Source: Planktophila turicensis (GTDB taxonomy: Bacteria > Actinomycetota > Actinomycetes > Nanopelagicales > Nanopelagicaceae). From it: a stretch of DNA of 64,000 nucleotides. Shown piece after piece: positions 37,902 through 46,772 of the stretch. Numbering within the stretch: position 1 is the stretch's first letter; every line of letters starts with the position of its first letter. The position numbers and the translations under genes are program-made. The notes under the pieces were generated by a model that searched no databases, had not been told where the DNA came from, and saw nothing but the letters and a program-made list of their open reading frames with translations. Where the stretch lies: NCBI GenBank assembly GCA_965234405.1, contig OZ248346.1, one strand, 5' to 3'.

Positions 37902-38942
37902 TTAATTAATGCTGCCGACCTTGGCTATATATGCGGTTCCGCTGAAGACCATAGGACTCCCGCCTGTATCAGCCAGGCGATCAATTACTCGAACAGAGAA
38001 TGCCTGTGGGCTGCTTGATGTTTGAAGAGTTCCAATAATTAAGAAGCCGTAGTTATTGGTCCAACTTGAGTCACCAATCTTCTTGAAGTTGTTCCCGATT
38101 ATTTTGAATGACGGAGCGACTCCCGTTGTAAGCAAGTTAGCCCCAAATTCAAATGATGACGAACTTGTTGCTGAAACATATATCTGGAACCAGTAAGAGG
38201 AATTGGCTGCCAATGTTCCGAACTCGGTCGAAGTTGTAGAACCGTACGGAGTGTTAGTACTTAACGTGAAGTTAGCAATTGAAACAACACTCACTTCAGA
38301 GACTCCCGCAGGGCCTGCGGAACCAGTTGCACCTGTCGCGCCAGCAGCTCCTGTTGCGCCCGTTGCTCCTGCACTTCCCGTTGCACCGGTAGAGCCAGTT
38401 GGACCAGCAGGTCCTGTTGCACCCGTTGCTCCTTGTGCACCTGTTGCACCTTGCGGTCCAGGTGTTCCTGTACCTGATCCCGATGCACCCGCTGGTCCTT
38501 GTGGGCCGGTTGCACCTGCAGCTCCTGAAGGTCCCGCGGGACCGGTTGCACCAGTCGCGCCCTTTTCTCCTTGTGGTCCTGCAGGTCCTGATGTTGCAGT
38601 TGTTGTTGATGCATTAGTAATTGTCTTTCCATCAGAACCATTCTTGCCATCACTTCCATTTTTTCCATCGCTTCCACTGACACCTGCAGCACCAGTTGGT
38701 CCTTGCAGATTTGAAGGAAGTGGCCACTTACCACTGGCTTTAGGTCCGTAAAGCAAAAGACTGCGAGTATCGATGTAGAAATCACCGTTGATGCCGACCT
38801 TGCTTGTTGGCGCGCCTTTGCCATTCAAAATTGTGTTTGGAATTGAGGTAGCACTTCGCCCTGCAGCAGTTGCGGGTAGCGAATGAATTGATGTGGCAAG
38901 AAAAGCAAGAACAAATATGGCTGCGAATCGATTTAACTTCAC
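37902..38942 (-). CDS. Exported collagen-like (Gly-X-Y) repeat protein
   Basis: 346 aa. N-terminal signal peptide (about 1-27, ending in PATAA). A short linker and a run of GSDGKNGSDGKNG lead into about 115 residues of nearly uninterrupted Gly-X-Y triplets (GPAGPQGEKGATGATGPAG type). The C-terminal globular domain is about 135 residues with beta-rich character (SVVSIANFTLSTNTPYG...). It probably forms a trimeric surface stalk with a head domain, as in phage fibres and BclA-like proteins. There is no sortase motif, so the attachment mode is unclear. GTG start at 38942 with GGAGG six bases upstream. Confidence 0.8.
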   Translation of the reverse strand: MKLNRFAAIFVLAFLATSIHSLPATAAGRSATSIPNTILNGKGAPTSKVGINGDFYIDTRSLLLYGPKASGKWPLPSNLQGPTGAAGVSGSDGKNGSDGKNGSDGKTITNASTTTATSGPAGPQGEKGATGATGPAGPSGAAGATGPQGPAGASGSGTGTPGPQGATGAQGATGATGPAGPTGSTGATGSAGATGATGAAGATGATGSAGPAGVSEVSVVSIANFTLSTNTPYGSTTSTEFGTLAANSSYWFQIYVSATSSSSFEFGANLLTTGVAPSFKIIGNNFKKIGDSSWTNNYGFLIIGTLQTSSSPQAFSVRVIDRLADTGGSPMVFSGTAYIAKVGSIN

Positions 38943-39187
38943 TGGTGACCTCCGGGTCCTTGGTATGTAACCAGTGTGAAGTTGGGTCTTAAGTCAGGAA
39001 ATCGGAAAATCCCCCAGTTTTCTCTCAGGAATCTGTGGTGCTCACGCGTAGCCAGTCCACAGATTGGGGGTAAAAACTCGCATGCCGCTCACAGGTAAAC
39101 GGGATATCTTTTTGAGCATTGAGGGGTTAATTACTCACAAGTCGATACGAGGGTGTCGACACAAAGTACGGGACAGGAGACATGCAG
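38943..39187. other. Intergenic region between two exported-protein genes
   Basis: About 245 bp without an ORF I would support. It holds the divergent start signals of both neighbours and an 8-bp inverted repeat ATCTGTGG / CCACAGAT (39031-39038 and 39057-39064). It also has a short palindrome GTGTCGACAC near 39152-39161. No clear -35/-10 pair can be assigned. Confidence 0.35.
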
Positions 39188-39838
39188 ATGTCAACAAAGA
39201 AGAAGATAGCAACGATCGTTATTACGACCTTTGCACTAACAGCAGGAACTGTTGGAATCTCATCAGCAGCCTCAAAGTCAACGACAACTCGAGTGTCATC
39301 GACTACTGCAGTGAAGGGACCTCGTGGAGTTGATCTCGCAGCAACTCTTACAGCACTCGTTGCAAAGGGAACAATCACTCAGGCACAAGCTGATGCAATT
39401 ACTGCAGCAGCAAATGCAGCGAAGGCAGCAGCCGAAGCTGCTCGACCTGCAAAGCCAACAAGTGCAGATCATGCAGCACGTCTTGCACTCATTGCGACAA
39501 CAATCGGAATTGATTCAGCAACAATTCAGACACGTCTCAAGGCTGGAGAAACTCTTGCAGCAATCGCAGGAGCAAAGAAAGATGCACTTATCTCAGCACT
39601 TGTTGCTGATGAAACTAAGCGCATTGATGCAGCAGTAACAGCTGGAAAGCTCACAGCAGCGCAGGCAACAGCAATGAAGTCAACGCTGACTGCACATGTC
39701 ACCGAAGAAGTTAACTCAACACGTCCTATGGGACCAATGGGTGGGCACGGTGGCAAGGGTGGACGTGGACACGGCGGACCAAAGGGTGGCGCAATGGGAA
39801 CAGCTCCACTCACACTTCCAGCAACCCCAACTGCGTAA
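39188..39838 (+). CDS. Secreted Ala/Thr/Gly-rich protein of unknown function
   Basis: 216 aa from ATG 39188 (AGGAG eight bases upstream; the ATG at 39182 is too close to that site). A signal peptide ends near ISSAAS. The body holds helical repeats: LVAKGTITQAQADAITAA, IGIDSATIQTRLKAGETLAAIA and VTAGKLTAAQATAMKSTL. These resemble the paired-helix repeats of many actinobacterial secreted proteins. A Gly/His tract GGHGGKGGRGHGGPKGG near the C-terminus could bind metal. I do not recognise a named family. Confidence 0.75.
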   Translation: MSTKKKIATIVITTFALTAGTVGISSAASKSTTTRVSSTTAVKGPRGVDLAATLTALVAKGTITQAQADAITAAANAAKAAAEAARPAKPTSADHAARLALIATTIGIDSATIQTRLKAGETLAAIAGAKKDALISALVADETKRIDAAVTAGKLTAAQATAMKSTLTAHVTEEVNSTRPMGPMGGHGGKGGRGHGGPKGGAMGTAPLTLPATPTA

Positions 39839-39883
39839 TCAACAGCAATAAATAGATTCGACATGTAGTAACTCCGTGGGTAG

Positions 39884-39917
39884 AAAAACCCGTCACGTGA
39901 AAGCGTGGCGGGTTTTT
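39884..39917 (+). terminator. Intrinsic terminator after the secreted Ala/Thr/Gly-rich protein gene
   Basis: CCCGTCACG and CGTGGCGGG form a 9-bp stem (one G-T pair) around a short loop, with five A before and five T after. Located between the secreted protein gene and rpiB. Confidence 0.9.
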
Positions 39918-39949
39918 CCTTGCCCGCAGGTAGCGTGCTTAAATTGCGC

Positions 39950-40405
39950 ATGCGCATTCATATCGGCAGCGATCATGCCGGCCTTGATTTCAAGAATGAA
40001 CTCATCACCCACCTAGTAATGAATGGCCACGACGTCACAGACCACGGCCCTTACGAATACGACGCTCTCGATGATTACCCAGATTTCTGTATTCCTTGCG
40101 CCGAATCTGTTGCGAAAGATCCAGCTTCAATGGGCATCGTCCTTGGTGGTTCGGGCAATGGCGAACAGATGGCGGCAAATAAGGTCAAGGGAATTCGCGC
40201 AGCTCTTGTCTGGAGCATCGAAACTGCAAAGTTAGCTCGCGAACATAACAATGCAAATGTCATCGCAGTAGGTGGGCGAATGCATGAGGCAGATTTTGTA
40301 AAGCAACTAATTGACACCTTTATTGCAACGCCTTTTCCTGGCGATGAGCGCCATGTGCGCCGCATTGAAAAGGTTGGAAATTACGAAGTAACGGGCGATC
40401 TCTAA
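39950..40405 (+). CDS. rpiB: Ribose-5-phosphate isomerase B
   Basis: Interconverts ribose-5-P and ribulose-5-P. The 151 aa starting MRIHIGSDHAGLDFK match the RpiB/LacAB fold; GGSGNGEQMAANK is the anion-hole and substrate loop. There is no Shine-Dalgarno. TAGCGT (39931-39936) lies seven bases before an in-frame TTG at 39944 that would add two residues, so a leaderless start at TTG is possible; ATG is kept because it matches the family N-terminus. Confidence 0.93.
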   Translation: MRIHIGSDHAGLDFKNELITHLVMNGHDVTDHGPYEYDALDDYPDFCIPCAESVAKDPASMGIVLGGSGNGEQMAANKVKGIRAALVWSIETAKLAREHNNANVIAVGGRMHEADFVKQLIDTFIATPFPGDERHVRRIEKVGNYEVTGDL

Positions 40406-40416
40406 ACCCAAATAAT

Positions 40417-41076
40417 TTACGACTTGAAATATCGCAGGTCGTTAACTTGATGATCTTTAGTAATTCCTTGTCCTTCAAATCTGGTTACTGGTCGCCATTC
40501 AGGGCGTTCAACTAATCCCCCAGTAAATAATGGGCTTGCCGCAAATACTTCTTGGATGTATTCGGCATAGGGAACCCAGTCGGTTGCAATATGGAAGAAG
40601 CCACCATCTTTAATCTTTGGGTGAATGAGCTTGAGGAACTCTGCATTAATAATGCGACGCTTGTTATGTTTCTTCTTTGGCCAAGGATCTGGAAAGAAAA
40701 GATGCACTCCGTGTACCGATTGATCCGGAATCATCGTCTGCAAAATCGGATGCGCATCGCCTTCAATAATTCGAATATTTGATAGACCGAGTTCTTCAAT
40801 GCGGGCCATTAATTTGCCGATGCCTGGTTTATGTACTTCCACTGCAAGGAAACCCGTGTCAGGGAAATCGCGACCGATGAGTGCAGTTGCTTCTCCCATT
40901 CCAAATCCGATTTCAAGAATAATTTGGTCAGAGGTAGGAAAGAGCCCGGCTGGGTCGATAGGGGTGATGGAGTAGTCGATTCCATATATCCCCCAGTACT
41001 TATCGAGGGCGCTCTGCTGGGGGCCGGTGATGCGCGTACCGCGTATGCGATAGCTGCGAATCGATGGTTGCTCCAT
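40417..41076 (-). CDS. trmB: tRNA (guanine-N7)-methyltransferase
   Basis: SAM-dependent m7G46 methyltransferase of tRNA, 219 aa. SAM motif LEIGFGMGEATALIGRDFP and the TrmB signature LFFPDPWPKKKHNKRR are intact. TACGAT (41083-41088) six bases before the ATG predicts a leaderless message. Convergent with rpiB. Confidence 0.95.
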   Translation of the reverse strand: MEQPSIRSYRIRGTRITGPQQSALDKYWGIYGIDYSITPIDPAGLFPTSDQIILEIGFGMGEATALIGRDFPDTGFLAVEVHKPGIGKLMARIEELGLSNIRIIEGDAHPILQTMIPDQSVHGVHLFFPDPWPKKKHNKRRIINAEFLKLIHPKIKDGGFFHIATDWVPYAEYIQEVFAASPLFTGGLVERPEWRPVTRFEGQGITKDHQVNDLRYFKS

Positions 41077-41172
41077 TTCATAATCGTAACGTGTGACGGG
41101 AGCGCGAGTTGGTGGTTGGATAAGGCGATCGGAACACCCCAGTCTTCATAAGACCATCAATAAGGAGTCATC

Positions 41173-43710
41173 GTGCCAGGCACAAATATCAAGCAGGTTG
41201 AAGCAGCAGAACGTTCAGCACTCATCAAGGTTTCTCGCTACTCAATCGATCTCGACCTCACAACTGGCGCAGAGAACTTCCGCGTCAAGACAGTCGTTCA
41301 CTTTGCTGGATTGAAACCTGGTGCAACTACATACATCGACTGCGTCGGCAGCAAGGTCATTAGCGCAAAGCTCAATGGCGTTTACTTCGATCCTAAATTT
41401 GATGGCGAGACAATCTTCCTTCCTGCAATTGCTGCCGACAACGTTCTTGAAATCGAACACGATGGCATTTACTCAAACTCAGGTGAAGGTCTCCACCGTT
41501 TCGTAGACCCAGCTGATGATGAGGTCTACCTCTATACACAGTTCGAAACTGGCGATGCTCGCCGTATGTATGCCTGCTTCGATCAACCAGATCAGAAGGC
41601 AACATTCAAGATCAGCACAATCACTCCAAAGCATTGGGAAGTCATCTCTAACTACGGCATCGAAGCCACCAAGGATCTCGATGGAGACCGCAAGTTCACA
41701 CAATTTGCTGAATCGCAGGTCATCGCTACTTATGTCACAGCAATCGTTGCAGGTGCATATAAGTCAGTTCATGATGAGTACAAGGGCGAGAAGACAATTC
41801 CTCTTGGAATCTATGCTCGTAAATCTTTCTTCCAGTATGTCGATGCTGAAAATATCTTTGAAGTCACCAAGCAGGGTTTTGCTTACTTCGAGAAGACCTT
41901 TGGTCTTGCCTATCCATTTGGAAAGTATGACCAGATTGCAGTTGCTGAATACAACTGGGGCGCAATGGAGAACGTTGGCTGCGTGACATTCCACGAAGAT
42001 GTTTTGATCTTCCGCTCGAAGGTAACTGAGCGCAATTACGTCAGCCGCGCGACAACTATTCACCACGAGATGGCGCATATGTGGTTCGGTGACTTGGTCA
42101 CTATGAAGTGGTGGGAAGACCTATGGCTCAACGAATCATTCGCCGAATGGGCTTCATATCAATCAGTTTCTGAATCAACTAAGTACACACACGCTTGGAC
42201 TGAGTTCAACTCACTCCGTAAGAACTGGGCTTACCGCGTAGATCAGCTTACGACTACGCACCCAATCGCTACCGAAATGGAAGATCTCGACGCAGTTCGT
42301 ACAAACTTCGATGGAATTTCCTATGCGAAGGGCGCATCAGTTCTTCAGCAGCTTGTTGCACATGTTGGTCGCGATAACTTCATCAAGGGACTTCGCCTGT
42401 ATTTTGCAAAGCACCAATATGGAAATACAACTCTTAAGGACCTCATTGACCAGCTAGAGGCTGCATCAGGTCGCGACCTCACTCCATGGGTATCAACCTG
42501 GCTTCGCACAGCTGGCGTAAATACTCTTCGCCCAGTTATCGAAATCGATGGCGATTCATACAAGTCAATCTCAATTAAGCAAGAAGCACCTTCAATGCCA
42601 GTTGGTTCAAAGGAACTTCGCCCGCACCGCTTGCACGTTGGACTCTTCGATATCAAGGGCGACAAGCTCTCACGTCGTACCAGCGTTGAACTCGATGTCG
42701 CAGGTGCACTTACTGAAGTAACAGAACTTGCTGGCCAGAAATTGGCTGACCTCGTTCTCATTAACGATAAAGATCAGACCTACGCAAAGCTTCGCTTTGA
42801 TGATCGCTCAATCGCCACAATGAAGAGCCACCTCGGCACTTTGGATGATTCTCTGGCTCGCGGCCTTATCTGGGCATCGCTCTGGGATTCATGTCGCGAT
42901 GGCGAGCTATCAACATCTGACTACGTCACAATCGCTTTGAACGCGCTGAAGACAGAGAGCGATATTTCAATTGTCGCTGCTACTTATCTTCAATTTGAAA
43001 CAGCTATCTGGGCATATGCAAACCCAGCAAAGCGCGATGCACTCCGTGCACAGGTTGCTGATGCAACAGCGGCGATGCTTGCAACTGCAGCTCCAGCAAG
43101 TGACCACCAGATGCAATTCGCTAAGGCATTTGCTAACAATGCGATTACTCCAGCACATATGGAGAAGCTCAAGGCAATCCTTAACGGATCCGAAAACGGT
43201 CTCGTCATCGATGCTGAAATCCGTTGGTACATCTTTATCTGTGGCGTAAAGCGCGGAGTATTTACAGTGGCTGATATCGAAGCTGAGTCAGCAAAGGACA
43301 ACACAGCTCACGGTAAGCAGTACACCGCTTACGCCCACGCTGCGCTTCCAACAAAGGAGGCAAAAGTTGCTGCCTTTAAGTCAATTACGACAGATAACCT
43401 CTCAAACACAATCCACTCATATATGTGCCGTGGATTTAACGAGAATATCCACCACGAACTTCTTGCTGGATTTGTCGATCAGTACTTCGATGCAATCTTG
43501 AAGGTCTGGGAGACCAAGGGCTTTGAAATCGCTGAAACAACTGCAACGTTGTTATTCCCATCATGGGTAATTGGCGAAGAGACTGTGAAGAAGGCTCAGC
43601 ACTGGCTTGATGTCACTGGCAAGGATGCATCACATGCACTTCGCCGCTCAGTGACCGAAGGTCGCGATGCGATGTCTCGTGCGATTAAAGCTCGCGCTGC
43701 AGATAAGTAA
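41173..43710 (+). CDS. pepN: Aminopeptidase N (M1 family zinc metallopeptidase)
   Basis: Removes N-terminal residues from peptides; cytosolic. The 845 aa carry exopeptidase motif GAMEN (263-267), zinc site HEMAH (298-302) and E321 in WLNESFAEW, followed by the ERAP-like C-terminal helical domain. Start GTG 41173 with AAGGAG five bases upstream. Monocistronic, convergent with the next gene with stops abutting. Confidence 0.95.
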   Translation: MPGTNIKQVEAAERSALIKVSRYSIDLDLTTGAENFRVKTVVHFAGLKPGATTYIDCVGSKVISAKLNGVYFDPKFDGETIFLPAIAADNVLEIEHDGIYSNSGEGLHRFVDPADDEVYLYTQFETGDARRMYACFDQPDQKATFKISTITPKHWEVISNYGIEATKDLDGDRKFTQFAESQVIATYVTAIVAGAYKSVHDEYKGEKTIPLGIYARKSFFQYVDAENIFEVTKQGFAYFEKTFGLAYPFGKYDQIAVAEYNWGAMENVGCVTFHEDVLIFRSKVTERNYVSRATTIHHEMAHMWFGDLVTMKWWEDLWLNESFAEWASYQSVSESTKYTHAWTEFNSLRKNWAYRVDQLTTTHPIATEMEDLDAVRTNFDGISYAKGASVLQQLVAHVGRDNFIKGLRLYFAKHQYGNTTLKDLIDQLEAASGRDLTPWVSTWLRTAGVNTLRPVIEIDGDSYKSISIKQEAPSMPVGSKELRPHRLHVGLFDIKGDKLSRRTSVELDVAGALTEVTELAGQKLADLVLINDKDQTYAKLRFDDRSIATMKSHLGTLDDSLARGLIWASLWDSCRDGELSTSDYVTIALNALKTESDISIVAATYLQFETAIWAYANPAKRDALRAQVADATAAMLATAAPASDHQMQFAKAFANNAITPAHMEKLKAILNGSENGLVIDAEIRWYIFICGVKRGVFTVADIEAESAKDNTAHGKQYTAYAHAALPTKEAKVAAFKSITTDNLSNTIHSYMCRGFNENIHHELLAGFVDQYFDAILKVWETKGFEIAETTATLLFPSWVIGEETVKKAQHWLDVTGKDASHALRRSVTEGRDAMSRAIKARAADK

Positions 43711-43929
43711 TTACTCGATAGAGGTGATGACAGAAGAAGAGCCTGTGCTCTTCTTCTTCTCGCCTGTCAGCGCCCAAGCGATAACAGAGATGACAACAAA
43801 GAGCGCGATTGGTGCTGCAACAAAGTAGGTAAATGTCTGCAGAGCTGTGAGACCTTCGCCTGGCATAGCACCTGGCTCTTGGTTAATTCCTGGAGAGAGT
43901 AAAGCGACCTGTGAAAGTGACTTAATCAT
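43711..43929 (-). CDS. Small single-TM membrane protein of unknown function
   Basis: 72 aa with one strong TM segment (about 33-54, YFVAAPIALFVVISVIAWAL) and a charged Ser-rich tail. TAGACT (43936-43941) lies six bases before the ATG, predicting a leaderless message. Its stop abuts the pepN stop. I recognise no family; reality is supported by the promoter-start geometry and the TM profile. Confidence 0.65.
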   Translation of the reverse strand: MIKSLSQVALLSPGINQEPGAMPGEGLTALQTFTYFVAAPIALFVVISVIAWALTGEKKKSTGSSSVITSIE

Positions 43930-43938
43930 GTGCGCAGT

Positions 43939-44457
43939 CTATGCAGTTGCTGCAGAGACGCCAAATGGTTCTAGGTATGGCAACCAACGAGATTCGGTGC
44001 GACCGGTTCCGAGAATTCTCCAGGCAGCGCCCACTGGTTCGCGTGGCAATGAACGTAGACGCCAGCCAAGTTCCTTCAGCGGCTTATCCGCCTTTACATG
44101 GTTGCACTTATGGCATGCACTAACGACGTTCTCCCAGTTGTGACCGCCACCACGAGAACGTGGAATAACGTGATCGATAGAAGTTGCTGGTGCATGGCAG
44201 TAAACGCAACGTCCGCCATCACGAGCAAAGATTGCGCGACGTGAAAGTGGAACTGCATGGCGATATGGAATCTTCACGAATTTGTTCAGGCGAATAACTA
44301 GCGGAAGTTCGAGTTGGCCAGTTGCAAAATGCAGAACTGTTCCGGATGACTCAATCATTGTTGCCCGGTTATTGAGAACCAGAATAAGCGCGCGTCGATC
44401 AGTCACAACACCTAGTGGTTCATAGGTGGCGTTGAGTACCAATGTGCGGTTCATCAT
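43939..44457 (-). CDS. HNH endonuclease family protein (conserved actinobacterial type)
   Basis: 172 aa with N-terminal LVLNATYEPLGVVTDRRALILVL (quoted in part: VLNATYEPLGV), then the HNH unit: CVYC...TSIDHVIPRSRGG...NVVSACHKCN, with two CxxC pairs for structural zinc. Widespread as a stand-alone chromosomal gene in actinobacteria. The cellular role is not established as far as I know. Two adjacent ATG codons (44457, 44454) make the start ambiguous by one residue. Confidence 0.85.
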   Translation of the reverse strand: MMNRTLVLNATYEPLGVVTDRRALILVLNNRATMIESSGTVLHFATGQLELPLVIRLNKFVKIPYRHAVPLSRRAIFARDGGRCVYCHAPATSIDHVIPRSRGGGHNWENVVSACHKCNHVKADKPLKELGWRLRSLPREPVGAAWRILGTGRTESRWLPYLEPFGVSAATA

Positions 44458-44572
44458 TACCCCGGTTCCAACGCGTGGCTCGCGTTGATTGGGTTATATT
44501 GCCTCAAAACCGAGCCCCTTAGGGGTATTTCATGGTGAAATTTAGATAAAGATTTCACTACCCTTAACACCT

Positions 44573-45118
44573 ATGAGCGAACGTACGCAGGCAATTTGGG
44601 ATTGGTTCAACGGAGCCCCACTTCGAGTCCTAGTCATCTTCCTGGTCGCCTTCATCAGCCACCTTGCCGGCCACCGCGCCATCAATCGCGCTATCGGCCG
44701 ACTTTCTCAAGCGGATTTGAAACCAGGCCCAGGAACTGCAAAGCGCCAGAGTGAACGTGCCCGCACAATCGGCACAGTCTTTAGTTCAACATTTAATGCA
44801 GCTGTCTGGATCATTGCAATAGGAATGATTCTTGGAGAATTCGGTTTTAACTTAGGTCCTGTTATTGCATCTGCTGGTGTTATCGGTGTTGCACTTGGTC
44901 TTGGTGCGCAGACACTAGTTCGCGATGTGCTCTCTGGAATCTTTATGCTGATTGAAGATCAGTATGGCGTTGGCGATGATGTCAAAGTTCAAGATATTGA
45001 AGGAAAAGTTGAGCGCGTGGGTCTTCGTATTACACAAGTACGTGATTCAAAGAATGTGCTCTGGTATGTCCGCAATGGTGAAATTCTCATTGTCGGAAAT
45101 AAATCTCAGAAGCGCTAA
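44573..45118 (+). CDS. Short MscS-type mechanosensitive channel protein
   Basis: 181 aa: TM1 about 13-33, TM2 about 72-92, a pore-lining TM3 rich in Gly/Ala (VIASAGVIGVALGLGAQTLVRD), then the beta domain (GVGDDVKVQDIEGKVERVG). It stops right after that domain and lacks the C-terminal alpha/beta domain of E. coli MscS (286 aa). Probably osmotic-downshock release. TACCCT (44559-44564) eight bases before the ATG suggests a very short 5' leader. Confidence 0.85.
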   Translation: MSERTQAIWDWFNGAPLRVLVIFLVAFISHLAGHRAINRAIGRLSQADLKPGPGTAKRQSERARTIGTVFSSTFNAAVWIIAIGMILGEFGFNLGPVIASAGVIGVALGLGAQTLVRDVLSGIFMLIEDQYGVGDDVKVQDIEGKVERVGLRITQVRDSKNVLWYVRNGEILIVGNKSQKR

Positions 45119-45505
45119 TTAGTCCAAACGATTTACGAGGTGCTCTGCCGCGCCTTCCAGATAGCGCCATAACTTTGCCTTAGCTTCTGCTTCCATCTCC
45201 ATCCCATCAACCGCCGCCTTCATGCATGACATCCATGCATCGCGAGCAGCCGGATTGATATGAAAACCTGCATGGCGCATCCGTAGACGAGGGTGACCGC
45301 GTTCTTCTTGATAGGTAGTTGGTCCGCCCCAGTATTGCTCGAGGAACATCTGCAATCTGCGCGCAGCGCCCTTCATATCTGATTCTGGATACATGGGACG
45401 CAAGATTTCATTTGTTGCAACATGGGCATAGAACTGCGAAGTTAGATCGGAGAAGAATGCTTCTCCCCCGAATAGTTCGTAGTAATTCGTTGTATCGCGC
45501 TCCAC
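45119..45505 (-). CDS. Truncated hemoglobin, group II (HbO-like)
   Basis: 128-aa 2/2 globin. FYAHVATNEILRPMYP and HPRLRMRHAGFHI...ARDAWMSCM fit trHbO, with the proximal histidine in the MRHAGF segment and Trp G8 in DAWM. Possible roles are oxygen/NO handling or support of respiration. The start is placed at GTG 45505, two bases after the MFS stop; the open frame continues upstream into that gene without family similarity. Confidence 0.88.
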   Translation of the reverse strand: MERDTTNYYELFGGEAFFSDLTSQFYAHVATNEILRPMYPESDMKGAARRLQMFLEQYWGGPTTYQEERGHPRLRMRHAGFHINPAARDAWMSCMKAAVDGMEMEAEAKAKLWRYLEGAAEHLVNRLD

Positions 45506-45506
45506 A

Positions 45507-46769
45507 TTAACCCCGTAACTCAGCTGCTGTCTTACCCTTTGCAATTTGTAGTACTGCAAGAGCTGAAATCAAGCACATCGTGGCCGCGATGTAGAACGAG
45601 AGCGCATAGTCTCCAAGTTTGACTCGAAGAATTGCTGCGCCTAATGCGGCGATTGAAGCACCGACCTGGTGCCCCACAAATACCCATCCATAAACCACAG
45701 TAGAGCGCTGTGGGCCAAGCACGATTCGGCAGAGGATGAGCGTGGGTGGAACCGTTGCAACCCAATCTAAACCATAGAAAATAACAAAGACCAGTGTTGA
45801 TGGATGTAGTGAGCTGAAAAGAATTGACGGCAGTAAGAAGAGTGAGAGACCACGAAGACCGTAATAGAAAAATAGCAACTTACGTGGATCCATACGATCA
45901 GTGAGCCACCCTGAAAATATTGTTCCAATAACATCAAAGACACCGATGAGTGCCAATAACCCTGCTGCGACAGTTACCGGCATGCCATGGTCGTGTGCAG
46001 CCGGAATGAAGTGAGTGCCAATCAGCCCATTTGTTGAAAGCCCACAGACTAAGAATGTTCCGAAGAGAATCCAGAAATCTTTTGACTTGGATGCACGAGA
46101 AATTGTGTCGATTGCAATGCGACCGGCAGACATATCGCTCTTGGCATTTGGCTGCCAATTATCCGGTGCACCATATGGAGTGATTCCTAGGCCTTCAGGA
46201 CTCTCCTTTAAGAAGAAGTAAATAAACGGAATAACGAGTGCGGCAGCAGTGCCGACAGAAATTGAGACGCTCTTCCAGCCATAGGTAACGGCAAAGTGCG
46301 AAAGCATCGGTAAGAAGATCAATTGGCCGCTTGCAGTAGCCGCAGTCAGTGCACCAATAACAATTCCCTTACGGGCCACAAACCATCTGTTAGCTATTGT
46401 TGCGGCGAAAACTAACGCCATTGAACCTGCGCCAACGCCAACTCCAACGCCCCATAGCGCCCAGAGATGCCACGGTTGATTCATAAAGATTGTTGAAGTT
46501 GCACTGAGTGAAACAAGTGCGAGTGCAGACATGACAACTTTTCGAACTGTAAAACGCTCCATGAGAGCAGCTGCAAATGGCGCGACTAACCCAAAGAGAA
46601 GTACGTTGATCGATACTGCCGCTGCAATTTGAGAACGCGACCAACCGAAAGCCTCTTCAAGGGGAACGATGAGAACAGAAGGTGCAGAGCGATATCCGGC
46701 AGAGGCCATCAAAGTAAAGAAAGTGACTGTTGCCGCTATCCAACCCGGGTGGATCTTCTGCTTATTCAT
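45507..46769 (-). CDS. MFS transporter (monocarboxylate/oxalate-formate antiporter-like)
   Basis: 420 aa with 12 TM segments. GWIAATVTFFTLMASAGYRSAPSVLIVPLEEAFGWSRSQIAAA (in part: EEAFGWSRSQIAAAVSIN) and the central loop NWQPNAKSD resemble the OFA/MCT branch of MFS. Likely carries a small organic anion; the exact substrate is unknown. It lies 3 bp after the thioesterase gene and just before the globin, forming a four-gene run with ettA. Confidence 0.83.
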   Translation of the reverse strand: MNKQKIHPGWIAATVTFFTLMASAGYRSAPSVLIVPLEEAFGWSRSQIAAAVSINVLLFGLVAPFAAALMERFTVRKVVMSALALVSLSATSTIFMNQPWHLWALWGVGVGVGAGSMALVFAATIANRWFVARKGIVIGALTAATASGQLIFLPMLSHFAVTYGWKSVSISVGTAAALVIPFIYFFLKESPEGLGITPYGAPDNWQPNAKSDMSAGRIAIDTISRASKSKDFWILFGTFLVCGLSTNGLIGTHFIPAAHDHGMPVTVAAGLLALIGVFDVIGTIFSGWLTDRMDPRKLLFFYYGLRGLSLFLLPSILFSSLHPSTLVFVIFYGLDWVATVPPTLILCRIVLGPQRSTVVYGWVFVGHQVGASIAALGAAILRVKLGDYALSFYIAATMCLISALAVLQIAKGKTAAELRG

Positions 46770-46772
46770 GGA

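Noticed and set aside
38203..38751. Plus-strand Pro/Ala-rich ORF (182 aa) opposite the collagen-like gene
   Set aside because: Gly-X-Y codons read in reverse give Pro/Ala/Val repeats; no independent evidence of coding.
37902..38942. GXY triplet DNA as a CRISPR or tandem-repeat array
   Set aside because: Repeats follow codon triplets in one frame with no conserved spacer structure; explained by the collagen-like protein. No CRISPR array was seen elsewhere.
44471..44487. Short inverted repeat AACGCG/CGCGTT upstream of the HNH gene as a terminator
   Set aside because: No T-run and it lies in the 5' region of the gene; too weak to assign a function.
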